A DNA stretch of 64,000 nt from Skeletonema tropicum (GCA_037178625.1 CM074133.1:1178001-1242000); one strand, 5' to 3'; positions 52,313-63,138 are shown, numbered from the stretch's first letter. Notes: a model not told the origin generated them from the letters alone. Numbers and translations are program-made.

Positions 52313-54379
52313 ATGGCAGCCGGCTCTTCTGCACTCACCGATGTCGATGACTCGGATCTCGAAGATCTCATTACCAAAGAATCACCCAACAAGAGCTCCA
52401 TGAACATCGACACAACAACTCGCAACAACACCACCACCCCCCACAACATGTGGTCCTCCACCCCCCTAGGGTGTCTCTGCGGCTGGATCTCTCTCTGCAA
52501 CTACACCTTTCCCCGCCTCTCCAAATGTGTTTGTGTTCTCACCACCTTTGCCCTCCTCTCCATTCTCTTCTCGACAATCTTCAACCCCACAATTAACAAT
52601 CACAAAATGGGCGGGGATTACTCTGCCATCCAAACCGCGTACGATCTGTCCCTATCAAAAGTTGATCATTGGTGTGTCCGTGGTGATAATGATTCATGCC
52701 GCTGCGAGGATCCACTCGAAGCATCCCCCCGATCCGAATTCAAAAGTTGGGTTGCCGCACATAAGGCCAATGTGGCCGAGGTGAATTTATACCGAGCGAT
52801 GTTTGGTGAGAGTCCGACCATGGTGGATGAGGAGTTGGGACACGCACGGCCCAAGATTGATGTAGCGTTCTTGGGGGAGAGTGTCGTGGAGGCTATGGAT
52901 GGCCGATGGTTGGGAAAGCATATCATCGGTTCGACCAGAAAAAAGATGCAACAAGAACAAGAAGGAGAGGAAACGAAGGAAGATAAGTTGCCAATGATTC
53001 ATGAAACATTCGAAAAACTATTCCGTAAAGACAAGGGAGGGGAATTTGAAGGAGTCGCACTAGGTATAGCCGGTGATACCTCCTCCAATGTCCTATGGAG
53101 AATCATGAACAATGAAATGCCCTACGATTTCAATCCCAAGGTATGGTGGTTGGTATTGGGTATGAATGATTTGACACGTATGCAATGTTCCGAAGAGATT
53201 GTCGTTTTGGGGATATTGCGTGTCGTGGAGGAGATACGGTTGAGGAAACCGGATGCCAAGATTGTCATTAATAGTTTGTTGCCCATGATTAATTATCAGG
53301 ATGGGGTGGGGGAGACGAAGATGGCGGATGTGGCGGATTTTACGGGAGATCGAGGTACTGGAAGTAGGAGGTATAGGAAGAAGGAGGATAGGTATAGGGA
53401 GGAGAGGAAGAGGGAGGTGCCTTCGACGTTTAAGATTCGTGGTGGGAATGATGATCAAGTTGCTGCTGATGAAGATGATACGAAGAATGGAAAGCATCGT
53501 CGTTTCTTGAAATTGAAACAGAGAGAGGATGAATCGGATGAAGAATTTGAAGAGCGCCGAATGAGGAAGACCAAGAAGAGGCAAGAGAGGAGAGAACGGA
53601 ATGGTGATGAAGACGACGAGGAGGAAAAACCAAAGGCGAAACTCACCAAGAAACAAAGAGAGGAGGTAGAAGACAATGCCACCGAGGGTCCAGACCTTGA
53701 AAGGGCAATTGAACGAAAGAAAAAGAGACTTGACAAGGAGGATAAGCAAATCCGCACAAAGGAGTTCAAGGATGACGAAAAGTTTCATCCCAAGAAACCA
53801 GTCTCCAAATTCTTACCAATGATCAAGAAGAAGGTATTGCCACCAGTATGGCCTTCAGTGCACTTGATCAATGACAAATTGAAGGAATTCTGTACCAAAC
53901 ATGAGTCCATTACATTCTTTGATGCAACTGAATTCTTCGCATCCAAGGAAGAAGGAGGGAGGCATCATCTGTACAATGAACTTATCAGTCCAAGAGGACA
54001 CCCTACCGAACTTGGCTTTCAACGGTGGGAAGGTGCGATGAAGGGTCATTTGCATCATTTGATTCAACCCGAGCCAGAAGAAGATGCACCCGAACCTACA
54101 TCTACGAAGGACGCTGCTGATGATGATTATGTTGAGGATGAGGGAACACAGGTCGTTGAGAATGATGGAGCACAAGTCGTTGATGAGGGAGTTACAATAG
54201 ACGAGGATGCTGAAGAAAGCGATGACGATCACGTTAAAGTAGTCAGTGAAGGAGCGACAGCAGATGAAGCAGCAGCTGACGGTAAAGATGATGACGAAGC
54301 TGATGATGAAGATGGCGGAAAAGTAGCACCCGCACGATCTTTCGAAGAGTCCGAGGAAAAAGAGGAAGAGGACGAGTAG
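52313..54379 (+). CDS. Type II membrane SGNH hydrolase-like protein
   Basis: 688 residues from the ATG at 52313. One helix (CVCVLTTFALLSILFSTIF) near residue 80 anchors it; the rest should lie in the lumen or outside. SGNH blocks are visible: block I VAFLGESVVEAM (Ser nucleophile), block II GIAGDTSSN, block III WWLVLGMNDL, and block V RGHPTELGFQRW with the catalytic His. An insert of about 200 residues, highly charged (KKRQERRERNGDEDDEEE), splits blocks III and V, and the tail is acidic. Members are esterases, lipases or acyl-ester hydrolases, resembling platelet-activating factor acetylhydrolase. The substrate is unknown. In block I the usual GDS is GES. Confidence 0.82.
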   Translation: MAAGSSALTDVDDSDLEDLITKESPNKSSMNIDTTTRNNTTTPHNMWSSTPLGCLCGWISLCNYTFPRLSKCVCVLTTFALLSILFSTIFNPTINNHKMGGDYSAIQTAYDLSLSKVDHWCVRGDNDSCRCEDPLEASPRSEFKSWVAAHKANVAEVNLYRAMFGESPTMVDEELGHARPKIDVAFLGESVVEAMDGRWLGKHIIGSTRKKMQQEQEGEETKEDKLPMIHETFEKLFRKDKGGEFEGVALGIAGDTSSNVLWRIMNNEMPYDFNPKVWWLVLGMNDLTRMQCSEEIVVLGILRVVEEIRLRKPDAKIVINSLLPMINYQDGVGETKMADVADFTGDRGTGSRRYRKKEDRYREERKREVPSTFKIRGGNDDQVAADEDDTKNGKHRRFLKLKQREDESDEEFEERRMRKTKKRQERRERNGDEDDEEEKPKAKLTKKQREEVEDNATEGPDLERAIERKKKRLDKEDKQIRTKEFKDDEKFHPKKPVSKFLPMIKKKVLPPVWPSVHLINDKLKEFCTKHESITFFDATEFFASKEEGGRHHLYNELISPRGHPTELGFQRWEGAMKGHLHHLIQPEPEEDAPEPTSTKDAADDDYVEDEGTQVVENDGAQVVDEGVTIDEDAEESDDDHVKVVSEGATADEAAADGKDDDEADDEDGGKVAPARSFEESEEKEEEDE

Positions 54380-54472
54380 ATTAATGCCTTTGTATGATAT
54401 GTAAGAAGTCATTGTAACACAAGTAGCACTTTGCACATTCTGTTAATTCACATGGTAAATACAATTATATTT

Positions 54473-56806
54473 TTAAGTTTCTACTGGAACAAAGCCTGAT
54501 ACCGCAACAAAACCACCCCTACTCTTGGAATCGTCCTCCCTGTGCAATTTGAACGCCCAATCGAGCTGATCCATAATTGGTCGGAACATTTTGGATTCCA
54601 TCAGCGTCAAGGTTTTGGTCAGCTCGGACATCTTTCCATATTCTTTCTCCATTTCCTTGACAATATTCGATAGTTTTGCCTTTTGCGATTCGGAACGACC
54701 AACGCCACCATTCCCATCCGAATCATCACCAAACACACTGCGAAGGGTAAAGAAATGTCGGAGTAACTCTGTAGATCTTCGAAAGAACGTGGCCAAATTA
54801 TTCCGAAAGTCTTCTGGCAAAGAATCTGCCAATTGTTGCACATCGGCATCGGTTTGTGAATCTGCAGCCATCTTCTTCGTTAGTGCCTCGAGCAGTGGCC
54901 GACCAATTTTCTCTTCGGGTAGTGCCTGTTTTAATGTGTAGGCATTGCAAAATCCTTTCGATTTGCCAGTCGTGCTAGCTTTCAACAATGCATCGGTATT
55001 GGCACGCATGTCTTTGGCGAGGAACTGAGCATACTTGAGATTCTTCTCTTCATTGCTCCTTGATGCAGAATCATCCATAGTACTACCGAATTTACCACGG
55101 TACGCATCAATGTTGGAAAGGTGGAGCTCCGAGTAGCCGTTACCAGTCTCATCATTGTCACCGGTACATCTAGCAAAGTCGGCATTCCCTTCCTCTGCAT
55201 CAGCAAATCCAATCAATTTTCGCATTTCACGATCAATCCCCCCATTTACCTTGGCATCTTCCTCCACTGTACTACCACTGCCACCACTACCACCCTCTAC
55301 AACACTCTTTTTTGCAGCCACGACTGACAAATCCACACCGGCAGTAGACTCCTGTGGATGAAGTACAATCGCCCAATGACGATTATACTTGTCAATAATA
55401 CGTGATCCCTGTGATCCTTGCTCAGGAGGGGGATGTAAATCCATACCTGATAAGAATCGACCACCCCGTTCTGTTTCAGCCGTGGAGGCAAGGTCAAATT
55501 GTCCTACGGCAATGTTGATTGTGTCCAATTTCTTCTTCTTTGATGATGATGATGTATTGCCACCAAGGTTGCTACTGTGATCAGTCGTGGAACCCAACAT
55601 TGAGGAACCAGTCAGTCCACGTTCATACCTCGAAAATAAATCATCCGTCCCAGCCGCAGCCAAACGAGTATTGGCCTCATCCTCCCCCATCACAGCATTC
55701 TCTTCACCCTCCTTCTTCTTCTTCTTCTTCGTTGCACCACCCTTTTCATCCTCCGTCTGCTTCCTCTTACCAAACCGTTCCTTCTCCATCTGCTCCCGTT
55801 CATTCACCCTACCAATATGCGCACCAATCCGTCCTCGATCTCGATGAAAATATTCCGATTCCAAATACTTCCTCCAGAATTGTTCCTCACTTAATTCCAA
55901 TGGGACCTTTTCTTCATAGGCACGATGGACTGCGGGGTACATTAGGAATATTTGACGTATTTCTTCGACTCCTAGATGGACTACCCCGCCGGAGGAGGAT
56001 ACTGACGATTTAGTTGTACTCTTCTTGTCATCCTTCTTGTCACCACTTCCATCCTTCTTATCACCTCCACTACCACTACCACCACCACCACCTTTTTTCT
56101 TTTTGGCCGCACCACTAATGGAAACACCCAAATCCAATGAACTTTTAATATCGGAACTTCGTCCTGCATCTCTAGTACCGCTTATTTTGGCATATTCATC
56201 TGCCACCAATCGATGATGTGTTTCCCAAAAGTCTTGTTCGGATAATGTACCGTTATCAATGACAAGTAGACGATGTTGGGCACGGAGGGCAGGATCGGAG
56301 GCGAGGAGGGACGAGCGTGTGGCGATGAGTGCCATGGTGTCGTGGGTGATGTAGGTGGAGGATGGTGGGGTTGATTTACCATATTGTTCGTTTGTTGTTG
56401 TTGTTGTTCGTGGTCTCTTCTTTTTCTTATTGTTGTTACTGTTGTTATTATTGACTGCAGTATTATTGACTTGTTTCAATCGAGATGTAATCTCTTTCCG
56501 AGCTCTCTCCAAATCATTCCGTGATGGAAAGACAAATGTAAATGATGATGATGATGTATCACCGCCGCCACCATTAGTACTTCCACCACCGTTATTATTG
56601 TCCACTAATATCTTGAGCAACGATTTGGAATGTGACGCTGGACTAACTTGATGTTTAATTGTTCGATTCCATGGTATTAGTTCTATGATGGCACCGTTTT
56701 CACCACTATTATCGGGTCGGAAATTAAAGCCGGATTCAGAGAGCTCGAGTGAGCCCTTTGTTTTGCGGTGGAGTATGCCGGAGTAGCAGCGTCTTTCGAT
56801 GCTCAT
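54473..56806 (-). CDS. GTF2H1: TFIIH core subunit p62 (Tfb1/GTF2H1)
   Basis: 777 residues. The N-terminal PH-like domain starts YSGILHRKTKGSLELSESGF. Two BSD domains follow. The first, near residues 155-215, reads ALRAQHRLLVIDNGTLSEQDFWETHH. The second, near 270-330, reads VEEIRQIFLMYPAVHRAYEEKVP, then LSEEQFWRKYLESEYFHRDR. The F-W pair is the BSD hallmark. The C-terminal LLEALTKKMAADSQ and FRNNLATFFRRSTELLRHFF match the p62 helices that hold other TFIIH parts. p62 serves transcription start and nucleotide excision repair. Long Gly/Lys-rich loops make it longer than the roughly 550-residue human protein. No intron is seen. Confidence 0.93.
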   Translation of the reverse strand: MSIERRCYSGILHRKTKGSLELSESGFNFRPDNSGENGAIIELIPWNRTIKHQVSPASHSKSLLKILVDNNNGGGSTNGGGGDTSSSSFTFVFPSRNDLERARKEITSRLKQVNNTAVNNNNSNNNKKKKRPRTTTTTNEQYGKSTPPSSTYITHDTMALIATRSSLLASDPALRAQHRLLVIDNGTLSEQDFWETHHRLVADEYAKISGTRDAGRSSDIKSSLDLGVSISGAAKKKKGGGGGSGSGGDKKDGSGDKKDDKKSTTKSSVSSSGGVVHLGVEEIRQIFLMYPAVHRAYEEKVPLELSEEQFWRKYLESEYFHRDRGRIGAHIGRVNEREQMEKERFGKRKQTEDEKGGATKKKKKKEGEENAVMGEDEANTRLAAAGTDDLFSRYERGLTGSSMLGSTTDHSSNLGGNTSSSSKKKKLDTINIAVGQFDLASTAETERGGRFLSGMDLHPPPEQGSQGSRIIDKYNRHWAIVLHPQESTAGVDLSVVAAKKSVVEGGSGGSGSTVEEDAKVNGGIDREMRKLIGFADAEEGNADFARCTGDNDETGNGYSELHLSNIDAYRGKFGSTMDDSASRSNEEKNLKYAQFLAKDMRANTDALLKASTTGKSKGFCNAYTLKQALPEEKIGRPLLEALTKKMAADSQTDADVQQLADSLPEDFRNNLATFFRRSTELLRHFFTLRSVFGDDSDGNGGVGRSESQKAKLSNIVKEMEKEYGKMSELTKTLTLMESKMFRPIMDQLDWAFKLHREDDSKSRGGFVAVSGFVPVET

Positions 56807-57816
56807 GGTGACAAAGTAGTAAGGACGAGGAAAGAGGCTCAGGGCTATCAGGGCGAGATAAGTAGTAGTAGAGTCAACACCACCGAGAGATAGATGGAAG
56901 AAATGATCTCAACCTTCATCTTCATCGACTTCAATACTTTCTCCACTTGAACTGTTCACGCGTGAAAGTCACACTCAACGTCACACTCAGTCACGCTAAA
57001 CGTCACGCTCAGTCACGCTAAACGTCACTCTAGGTCACGCTCAGTCACGCTCAGTCCATCACCGCGAGGATTCACGAGTCACGTTTAGTCACACTTGAAA
57101 GTCACACTCATTCACACTCAGAGTCACACTCAGTCACACTCAAAGTCACACTCAAAGTCACACTCAAAGTCACACTCAGTCACGCTTTGTCATTATCACC
57201 TCGCAGATTCACGGTCACTCTTCGTCACGCTTCGTCACGCCTGATCGATATCCAAATATTGTTACCAGCAAATCACATTACATAACAATAACAACACGAA
57301 CTATCCACCTCTCTCCCTTCTCTAACACCTCGTGATACATTCGGGGTGCAGTGTGCGTTTGGTTTCATGCGTTTGCCAGCAATTGGCAGCGAACGGCTAT
57401 CGCTACATAAGTACAATAGGGTGATCTTTCATCTTTGACTCGATCATCTTTTCTCCGTCTCCAAAATCTTGAAGCTGCATGCATCGATGATGAATAATGG
57501 GAGCTGCCAATAACAATCTAATTACCACTAACCCTTACACGGAAGGTTTTTCGGCAAAGCTGCAGCCGTCCACCACCGCCGTCCATTCAGTCAGCACGCA
57601 GCACTCCCGCATGAGATGAAACGCAATTGCTGCATGATACTTGCTATCCATTTCATCAGACTTGTTGAATATATTATCCTCGATTTGAAGATCTGAAGGA
57701 AATCCGTGGCTTCTGTCTTTGTTAAGTGGTTTGAAGCAGGCGACTATATTGAAGAATTGCATCAGTGCATCGCATAGAAATTGGACATTGGTAGCATTGT
57801 TGCCCATTCATAAACA
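56807..57816. other. Intergenic with minisatellite
   Basis: Separates TFIIH p62 (minus) from the helicase (plus). The left half is the GTCAC minisatellite. In the right half an antisense open stretch (57807-57535, 90 residues) has no recognisable motif and starts 9 bp from the helicase ATG. Confidence 0.55.
56964..57240. repeat. GTCAC(A/G)CTC minisatellite
   Basis: More than 20 variants of the unit gtcac(a/g)ctca, in 10-12-bp spacings and in sub-blocks (gctaaac, aaagtcacactc), are interrupted twice by a caccgcgaggattcac-like piece. Confidence 0.9.
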
Positions 57817-60800
57817 ATGATAGGCCGAGTTATCGCAGCTAGCTGCCAAGCGGAGAAACGATTGCATAGAAAAGTGTGCAGTGATTCATTGGTATCGTCA
57901 CTATCAAGATGTGGACATGCAAGTTCGTCGCTGTCTACCTTGGCGTCATCGTCTTGCTTATCGTCGAGAACGGCATCAACAGCAATATCAGCATCATGGA
58001 CAAGAAGTTGCCACCATGAACAATCTACCAGACGTTCATCAATAGCTCCATCTTCATCTTACTACCCTAGACCAATCATCAATGACAGGTGCAGCAACAG
58101 CAGTATCATGCAGTATCACACTACACCCACATCTTTGGAAGGCCTAAGCAAAAGTGCAAGGAGAAGGAGAAATAAGAAGAAGAAACAAATGAAAGCACAG
58201 CCGGCGGAAGATCATCCACACGAAACTCATGGACCGAATGGGAGACCAATTTTAACAACAGAGAGATTGCAACACGAGATACTGGAATCATCATCTACTT
58301 TGGCAACATTACTTCCAAATGAACTCGAGAAACAAGCCAAAAACTTTGTACACAATGCTCAACGAAAGATGCTATTTCAACAACGATATGTGCACTCTGC
58401 ACGTGGTCAGGCTCCCAATTCGTTATTCTATGCTACTCTACACACCACTGTGGATAAATCATGTTTTAATGGAATACTACCCGACTTTGCGAGTTATATT
58501 GAGAACAACAATCTTACTGTCTCGTCCGATGGGACAACTGTGGAGTTTGTAACTACCGGTGCTGCTCGGGCAAAGAAGCAAGCAGAAACCCTCGCGGCAG
58601 CTGATTTTGTAGTTCAATTGGCAGAGTTGAATATTGATATACGCCGACCTCCTGGCCCTTCCGTTCTACACGAAACGCATGGACCGAATGGAAGGCCAAT
58701 TTTAACAACAGAGAGATTGCAACACGAGATACTGGAATCATCATCTACTTTGGCAACATTACTTCCAAAAGAACTTGAAAAACAAGCCAAAAACTTTGTA
58801 CACAATGCTCAACGAAAGATGCTATTTCAACAGCGATATGAACACTCTGCACGTGGTCAGGCTCCCAATTCGTTATTCTATGCTACTCTACATACAACTG
58901 TGGATAAATCATGCTTTGATGGCGTAATACCCGACTTTGCGAGTTATATTGAGAACAACAATCTTACTGTCTCGTCCGATGGGACAACTGTGGAGTTTGT
59001 AACTACCGGTGCTGCTCGGTTAAAGAAACAAGCAGAAACCCTCGCGGCAGCGGATCTGGTAGTCCAATTGGCCGAATTGAATATTGATATACGTCAACCT
59101 CCCGATCTAGCCGGGATCAGAAAGACACACGAGGAAGAACGGTTCAAGGCGGATATGCAGCGGGCCCAAATGATCTTGGAGGTGCTGAATGTATCACGTC
59201 CGAGATTTGACACCACTGACCATCCGGATGGATGGGTGTCACGGATCAAGTTTTACTGCCGTGGTGTGCCCATTGATGTGGAACCAGCCTTTGGAAGGAG
59301 TAAGGCAGAGGCGGAGGGGAGGGCATTGTTGTCGGTTACTGAGGCTGGCGGGCCTCTTGAATACTTTATTGGTCAACAGAAAATGAATGATATCAAGTCG
59401 TTTATTGATGAATCTCCAGCTGGGCATGTTGCTGCGTTACATGTACCAGAGTTACCCGAGGAGGCACTTGATCGTTTGATGAACGCAATTGGATCACACA
59501 GTGATCACATGGAGAGGATGGAAGAGCATGCCTTGGCGAAGGAAAGGTACGAAGTGGACTTTAAAGAGCGACGCCTGCGTAAACAAATGCAGCAAGATGG
59601 CAGGATGAAGAGGAGAAGAGATGAGGCGTCAACACAAAATGTAGAAACTACTGGTGAAAATGATACATTTTTAAATGAGGAGCAATCTAGAGCAGAAAAG
59701 GCGGCTAATGATCCGGAAGGGAAGCAAGGCAAGATGAAAAGCATTCGTGATGTACTCCCAATCAAAGCTATTCAAAATGACTTGATCAACGCCCTCAAGT
59801 CTCAGCAGGTTGTGGTAGTAAGTGGAGGTACAGGAAGTGGCAAATCAACGCAATGCCCGCAATATATCCTGGAGGATGCTATTACCAATGGAATGGGGGG
59901 CAATACACGTATCGTCGTAACTCAGCCACGCCGTATCGCAGCCATTTCAGTTGCCGAACGTATTGCTGCTGAGAGAGATGAGGAGATTGGGCACAGTGTT
60001 GGATATACTGTTAGATTCAACAAAAAGAGTCCACGCGAGGCAGCTTCGATTGAGTTCGTTACAACCGGTGTACTTTTGCGTAGACTGGTAAATGACTCAT
60101 TTCTCGATGGAGTCTCCCATGTGATGATAGATGAGGTTCACGAGCGTGACATTAACACTGACTTCTTATTGATCCTACTTCGAGAACTGTTGGAAAAGAG
60201 ACCAGATCTGCGGGTTATCTTAATGTCTGCCACGCTCGATGCCGAATCGTTTGGGAAATACTTTTCATCTGGAGATGACAATGACGAGGTTGTGCCAGTG
60301 ATGAGTGTGCCGACGAAGCCACGTCATCCTGTAGAAGTAATGCACCTCGAGGAAATGGAAACGCTGCCGAACAATATCCGCGATCTTTCACAATCGCTCT
60401 TACGCCTGCACGATCAACAACTTCAGTTGGAACTTGAAGTTGCTCTTTCAGAAGAGAAGGCAGCAATGAAATTGGCAGCTCGGTCGGTCGCAGAGGATCA
60501 GAGTAAAAATCTGAACGAAAGTAGCTCCTCTAGTGACTCTGATGATTCGGATTCTGACGATGATGTAGAAGACAATGTTGACTTTGGACTAGATTCGTAT
60601 TCGCCACGGCTCAGGGCCTTGAATGACGCAGTATCCATGCGAGGTGGTAACACTGATATAGTTACTTATACAAGCAACAGACGGCACACATTCAGTGACA
60701 AAAGGGAAATAGGAGAAATTACTACAAAGCTTTTGGCCAATCTTGCTCAATATGTCGCACAAGAAGAAACTTGCGCTGGTAGAGAAGGCAGTATATTGTG

Positions 60801-62385
60801 CTTCCTTCCAGGTCTTGACGAAATAAAGGAGGCAACTGAGATTCTTCAGAAGGAGTCAGACAGAGCGTTGAAAGCTTGCATGAACATCATTCCTCTCCAC
60901 TCAACCATTCCCCAGGATGAGCAACAGAAGGTCTTTATCCCTGCTGAGGAAGGAACAGTGAAAGTCATTCTAGCCACCAACATTGCAGAGTCTTCTGTTA
61001 CGATAGATGACGTGCTTGTTGTTATAGATGGAGGTTTGTGTAGAGAAATGAACTACAATGCAGAGAGAGCAATGAGTGAAATGGTGACTTTGCCAACATC
61101 GAAAGCTTCAGCCACGCAAAGACTTGGCCGTGCTGGTAGAGTGGCTCCTGGAAAGTGCTACAGACTTTACTCCAAAGGTCAGCACCATGCAATGCTCGAG
61201 CGCCCACAGCCAGAGATCCAAAGGACTGCTCTGGAGGCCACCTGCTTGAATACGATCAATATGACTGACAAAGGAGTGGAGGCATTCTTGAGTCGTGCAA
61301 TGGATCCACCATCACATTCGGATGTTGCACTTGCGATGGAGAGACTGAGGAAGCTTGGAGCAGTCACATCTGACGGCAGTAAAGAGGCATTGACACCTCT
61401 GGGGAATTGTCTAGCGAGATTGCCATTAGATCCAGCAATGGCAAAAATGCTCATCATGGGCTCTGTTTTACAATGCCTCGATCCTGTGTTGACTGCAGCT
61501 GCCTGCTCAAGCAGTCGAGAACTCTTCTACACTCCTCTTGGAATGAGAAAGGAACAGCACAGCGTAAAAAAGTCTTTCTCCGAATTGTCGGATACAATGG
61601 CATCTGTCGAAGCTTACGATGAGTTCCAGTACATATTGAAGGAACAAGGTTGGGCAGAAGCAAGAGAGTGGGCATCTGCTAACTTTGTTAGCATTCATGC
61701 ATTGAACTCAGTGGACTCAGTGCGTTGGCAGCTAATCAATGAATTGAAATCGTTGGGGTTGGTTCCGCAGAGTGATCTCATCAAATCCCGTGGCAGAAAG
61801 AAAGAATTTTGTAGTGGCGCATCAGTCAATCGCAATGCATCGATAGACTCATTGGTTACCGCTGTATGGGCCGTAGGTAATCCTGATAATCTTGCAGCAC
61901 GCCGACAGCTCGGCAACTTTGGTACACTTCGCAGTAAAACCGAAAATCACGCTGGTTTGCACCCCTCATCGGTGGCTTTTCACAGGAAGCCCCCAAAAGA
62001 GCGAAAGGCCAGTCTTCCTTCCTGGTTCTTCTACAGAGAAATGGTACTATCGTCACAAGTGTTCTTGAGAGGTTGCACTGCTTTAGAACCGGAGCAGGTG
62101 CTGCTGTTTGGTGGCTATGGCCTGGAGACAAGTGAGTCTGATGATGAAAGGAGAGGGAGGAGAGTTCTTGATGACTGGATAACTGTAGAAGGTCGCTGTA
62201 ATGATACATTAGATGCACTCTCGAGAGCTCGAAGTGAGATCGATGTGGCTCTGGACACGAAAATAATGTATCCAAGAAGACCACTGCCAGAATCTCAGCA
62301 GACAATCATTGATGCAGTTTGTGATTGTTTCAATGATAATGATGGTGCTGATGCTGACTATGACAGCGAGAGCGATTACTACTAG
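57817..62385 (+). CDS. DEAH-box RNA helicase (DHX30/36/9 group) with dsRNA-binding-like repeats, organelle leader
   Basis: 1,522 residues. The front (Ser/Arg-rich with LHRKVCSDSLVSSLSR) suits a mitochondrial leader. Two near-identical 150-residue blocks (135-284 and 285-428) and a third weaker one (FYCRGVPIDVEPAFGRSKAEAEGRAL) resemble double-stranded-RNA-binding folds. The helicase core has GGTGSGKST (residues 670-678), TQPRRIAAIS, DEVH (772-775), MSATLDAESF, ATNIAESSVTIDDV and QRLGRAGR, an unambiguous DEAH protein. HA2 and OB-fold regions follow (PLGNCLARLPLDPAMAK, LSSQVFLRGCTALEPEQVLLFGG). The group unwinds structured RNA or RNA-DNA. An acidic insert (SSSSDSDDSDSDDD) lies between the RecA lobes. 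Confidence 0.93.
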   Translation: MIGRVIAASCQAEKRLHRKVCSDSLVSSLSRCGHASSSLSTLASSSCLSSRTASTAISASWTRSCHHEQSTRRSSIAPSSSYYPRPIINDRCSNSSIMQYHTTPTSLEGLSKSARRRRNKKKKQMKAQPAEDHPHETHGPNGRPILTTERLQHEILESSSTLATLLPNELEKQAKNFVHNAQRKMLFQQRYVHSARGQAPNSLFYATLHTTVDKSCFNGILPDFASYIENNNLTVSSDGTTVEFVTTGAARAKKQAETLAAADFVVQLAELNIDIRRPPGPSVLHETHGPNGRPILTTERLQHEILESSSTLATLLPKELEKQAKNFVHNAQRKMLFQQRYEHSARGQAPNSLFYATLHTTVDKSCFDGVIPDFASYIENNNLTVSSDGTTVEFVTTGAARLKKQAETLAAADLVVQLAELNIDIRQPPDLAGIRKTHEEERFKADMQRAQMILEVLNVSRPRFDTTDHPDGWVSRIKFYCRGVPIDVEPAFGRSKAEAEGRALLSVTEAGGPLEYFIGQQKMNDIKSFIDESPAGHVAALHVPELPEEALDRLMNAIGSHSDHMERMEEHALAKERYEVDFKERRLRKQMQQDGRMKRRRDEASTQNVETTGENDTFLNEEQSRAEKAANDPEGKQGKMKSIRDVLPIKAIQNDLINALKSQQVVVVSGGTGSGKSTQCPQYILEDAITNGMGGNTRIVVTQPRRIAAISVAERIAAERDEEIGHSVGYTVRFNKKSPREAASIEFVTTGVLLRRLVNDSFLDGVSHVMIDEVHERDINTDFLLILLRELLEKRPDLRVILMSATLDAESFGKYFSSGDDNDEVVPVMSVPTKPRHPVEVMHLEEMETLPNNIRDLSQSLLRLHDQQLQLELEVALSEEKAAMKLAARSVAEDQSKNLNESSSSSDSDDSDSDDDVEDNVDFGLDSYSPRLRALNDAVSMRGGNTDIVTYTSNRRHTFSDKREIGEITTKLLANLAQYVAQEETCAGREGSILCFLPGLDEIKEATEILQKESDRALKACMNIIPLHSTIPQDEQQKVFIPAEEGTVKVILATNIAESSVTIDDVLVVIDGGLCREMNYNAERAMSEMVTLPTSKASATQRLGRAGRVAPGKCYRLYSKGQHHAMLERPQPEIQRTALEATCLNTINMTDKGVEAFLSRAMDPPSHSDVALAMERLRKLGAVTSDGSKEALTPLGNCLARLPLDPAMAKMLIMGSVLQCLDPVLTAAACSSSRELFYTPLGMRKEQHSVKKSFSELSDTMASVEAYDEFQYILKEQGWAEAREWASANFVSIHALNSVDSVRWQLINELKSLGLVPQSDLIKSRGRKKEFCSGASVNRNASIDSLVTAVWAVGNPDNLAARRQLGNFGTLRSKTENHAGLHPSSVAFHRKPPKERKASLPSWFFYREMVLSSQVFLRGCTALEPEQVLLFGGYGLETSESDDERRGRRVLDDWITVEGRCNDTLDALSRARSEIDVALDTKIMYPRRPLPESQQTIIDAVCDCFNDNDGADADYDSESDYY
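58219..58668. repeat. In-frame 450-bp tandem duplication, unit 1
   Basis: First unit of a direct repeat (second at 58669 to about 59100) within the helicase gene, with a 450-bp period. About eight residues differ over roughly 144, and synonymous changes are few. Confidence 0.95.
58669..59100. repeat. In-frame 450-bp tandem duplication, unit 2
   Basis: Second unit. It ends at IRQPP, where similarity to unit 1 stops. Confidence 0.95.
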
Positions 62386-62595
62386 TAACAACTAACTACT
62401 TCTATTCTACTCTAGTGACAAGCGCTTCATCAGCTCGTCTCAACTTGAATCTCTAAAAGGGGATCAGCGTGGGAATTGGTATTGATTATGGTGGGTTGCA
62501 CTCTCCATGATCGACGCTGATGACACTTCCACTTCACGCACCCCATCATAGAAGTACTAGCCCTTGCCACTCCCGTCACCACATCCACCCAAACA

Positions 62596-63138
62596 ATGGC
62601 CTCTTCCTCCCTCTCTATAATCGTAGCTGTCGTAGCAGCGATGCTGCAACCATCTGCCGTAGTAGCCTTCACTACACCGCATAGACATCTACAAACAATG
62701 AGTACTCCTCTGTCTATGCTGCCGTCACTATCTCAACTGTTTGATACAGTGAATCACATCCCTTCCCTCTTGACATCGGAAACTCTTCCAGAAGAAGCAT
62801 TCCAAGATCAAGTTAGCCTATCTGATATCACATCCGATCCAGTTATGCAGGCTTCATTCGCCGCAGCTGGCGTTGCCATCGTCATTTTATTCGTCTTGAA
62901 ATCAGTTGTAACTAAAATGGATGATGCTGTTGAAAAGGTAGCAATTGATTTCGATCGAGTGATGAAAATGAAGTATCAAAAGAAATGGGAACGATTCATG
63001 GTGGGAGAAGGAGACGAAAATACTGCTATGGATGAAGGAGATAGGATACAAATGATCGTAGAACAGATGGAGATATTTCAAAAAGAGGAACCAGCGTTTT
63101 ATGAACGTGTGATGCGAGATATTGAGCGTATGCAATGA
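62596..63138 (+). CDS. Small plastid-targeted single-pass membrane protein
   Basis: 180 residues. The leader LSIIVAVVAAMLQPSAVVAF|TTP has the diatom plastid site. One helix (ASFAAAGVAIVILFVLKSVV) lies near residues 93-115. The rest is soluble and helical (DDAVEKVAIDFDRVMKMKYQKKWERF). It lies 210 bp after the helicase. The family is unknown. Confidence 0.8.
   Translation: MASSSLSIIVAVVAAMLQPSAVVAFTTPHRHLQTMSTPLSMLPSLSQLFDTVNHIPSLLTSETLPEEAFQDQVSLSDITSDPVMQASFAAAGVAIVILFVLKSVVTKMDDAVEKVAIDFDRVMKMKYQKKWERFMVGEGDENTAMDEGDRIQMIVEQMEIFQKEEPAFYERVMRDIERMQ

Noticed and set aside
53093..53788. 231-residue Leu/Phe-rich open frame opposite the SGNH hydrolase
   Set aside because: It is the complement of the Glu/Lys-rich insert, which mimics membrane helices.
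57535..57807. 90-residue open frame on the minus strand just before the helicase
   Set aside because: No domain or homologue-like pattern; its start is only 9 bp from the helicase ATG, so it is probably chance.
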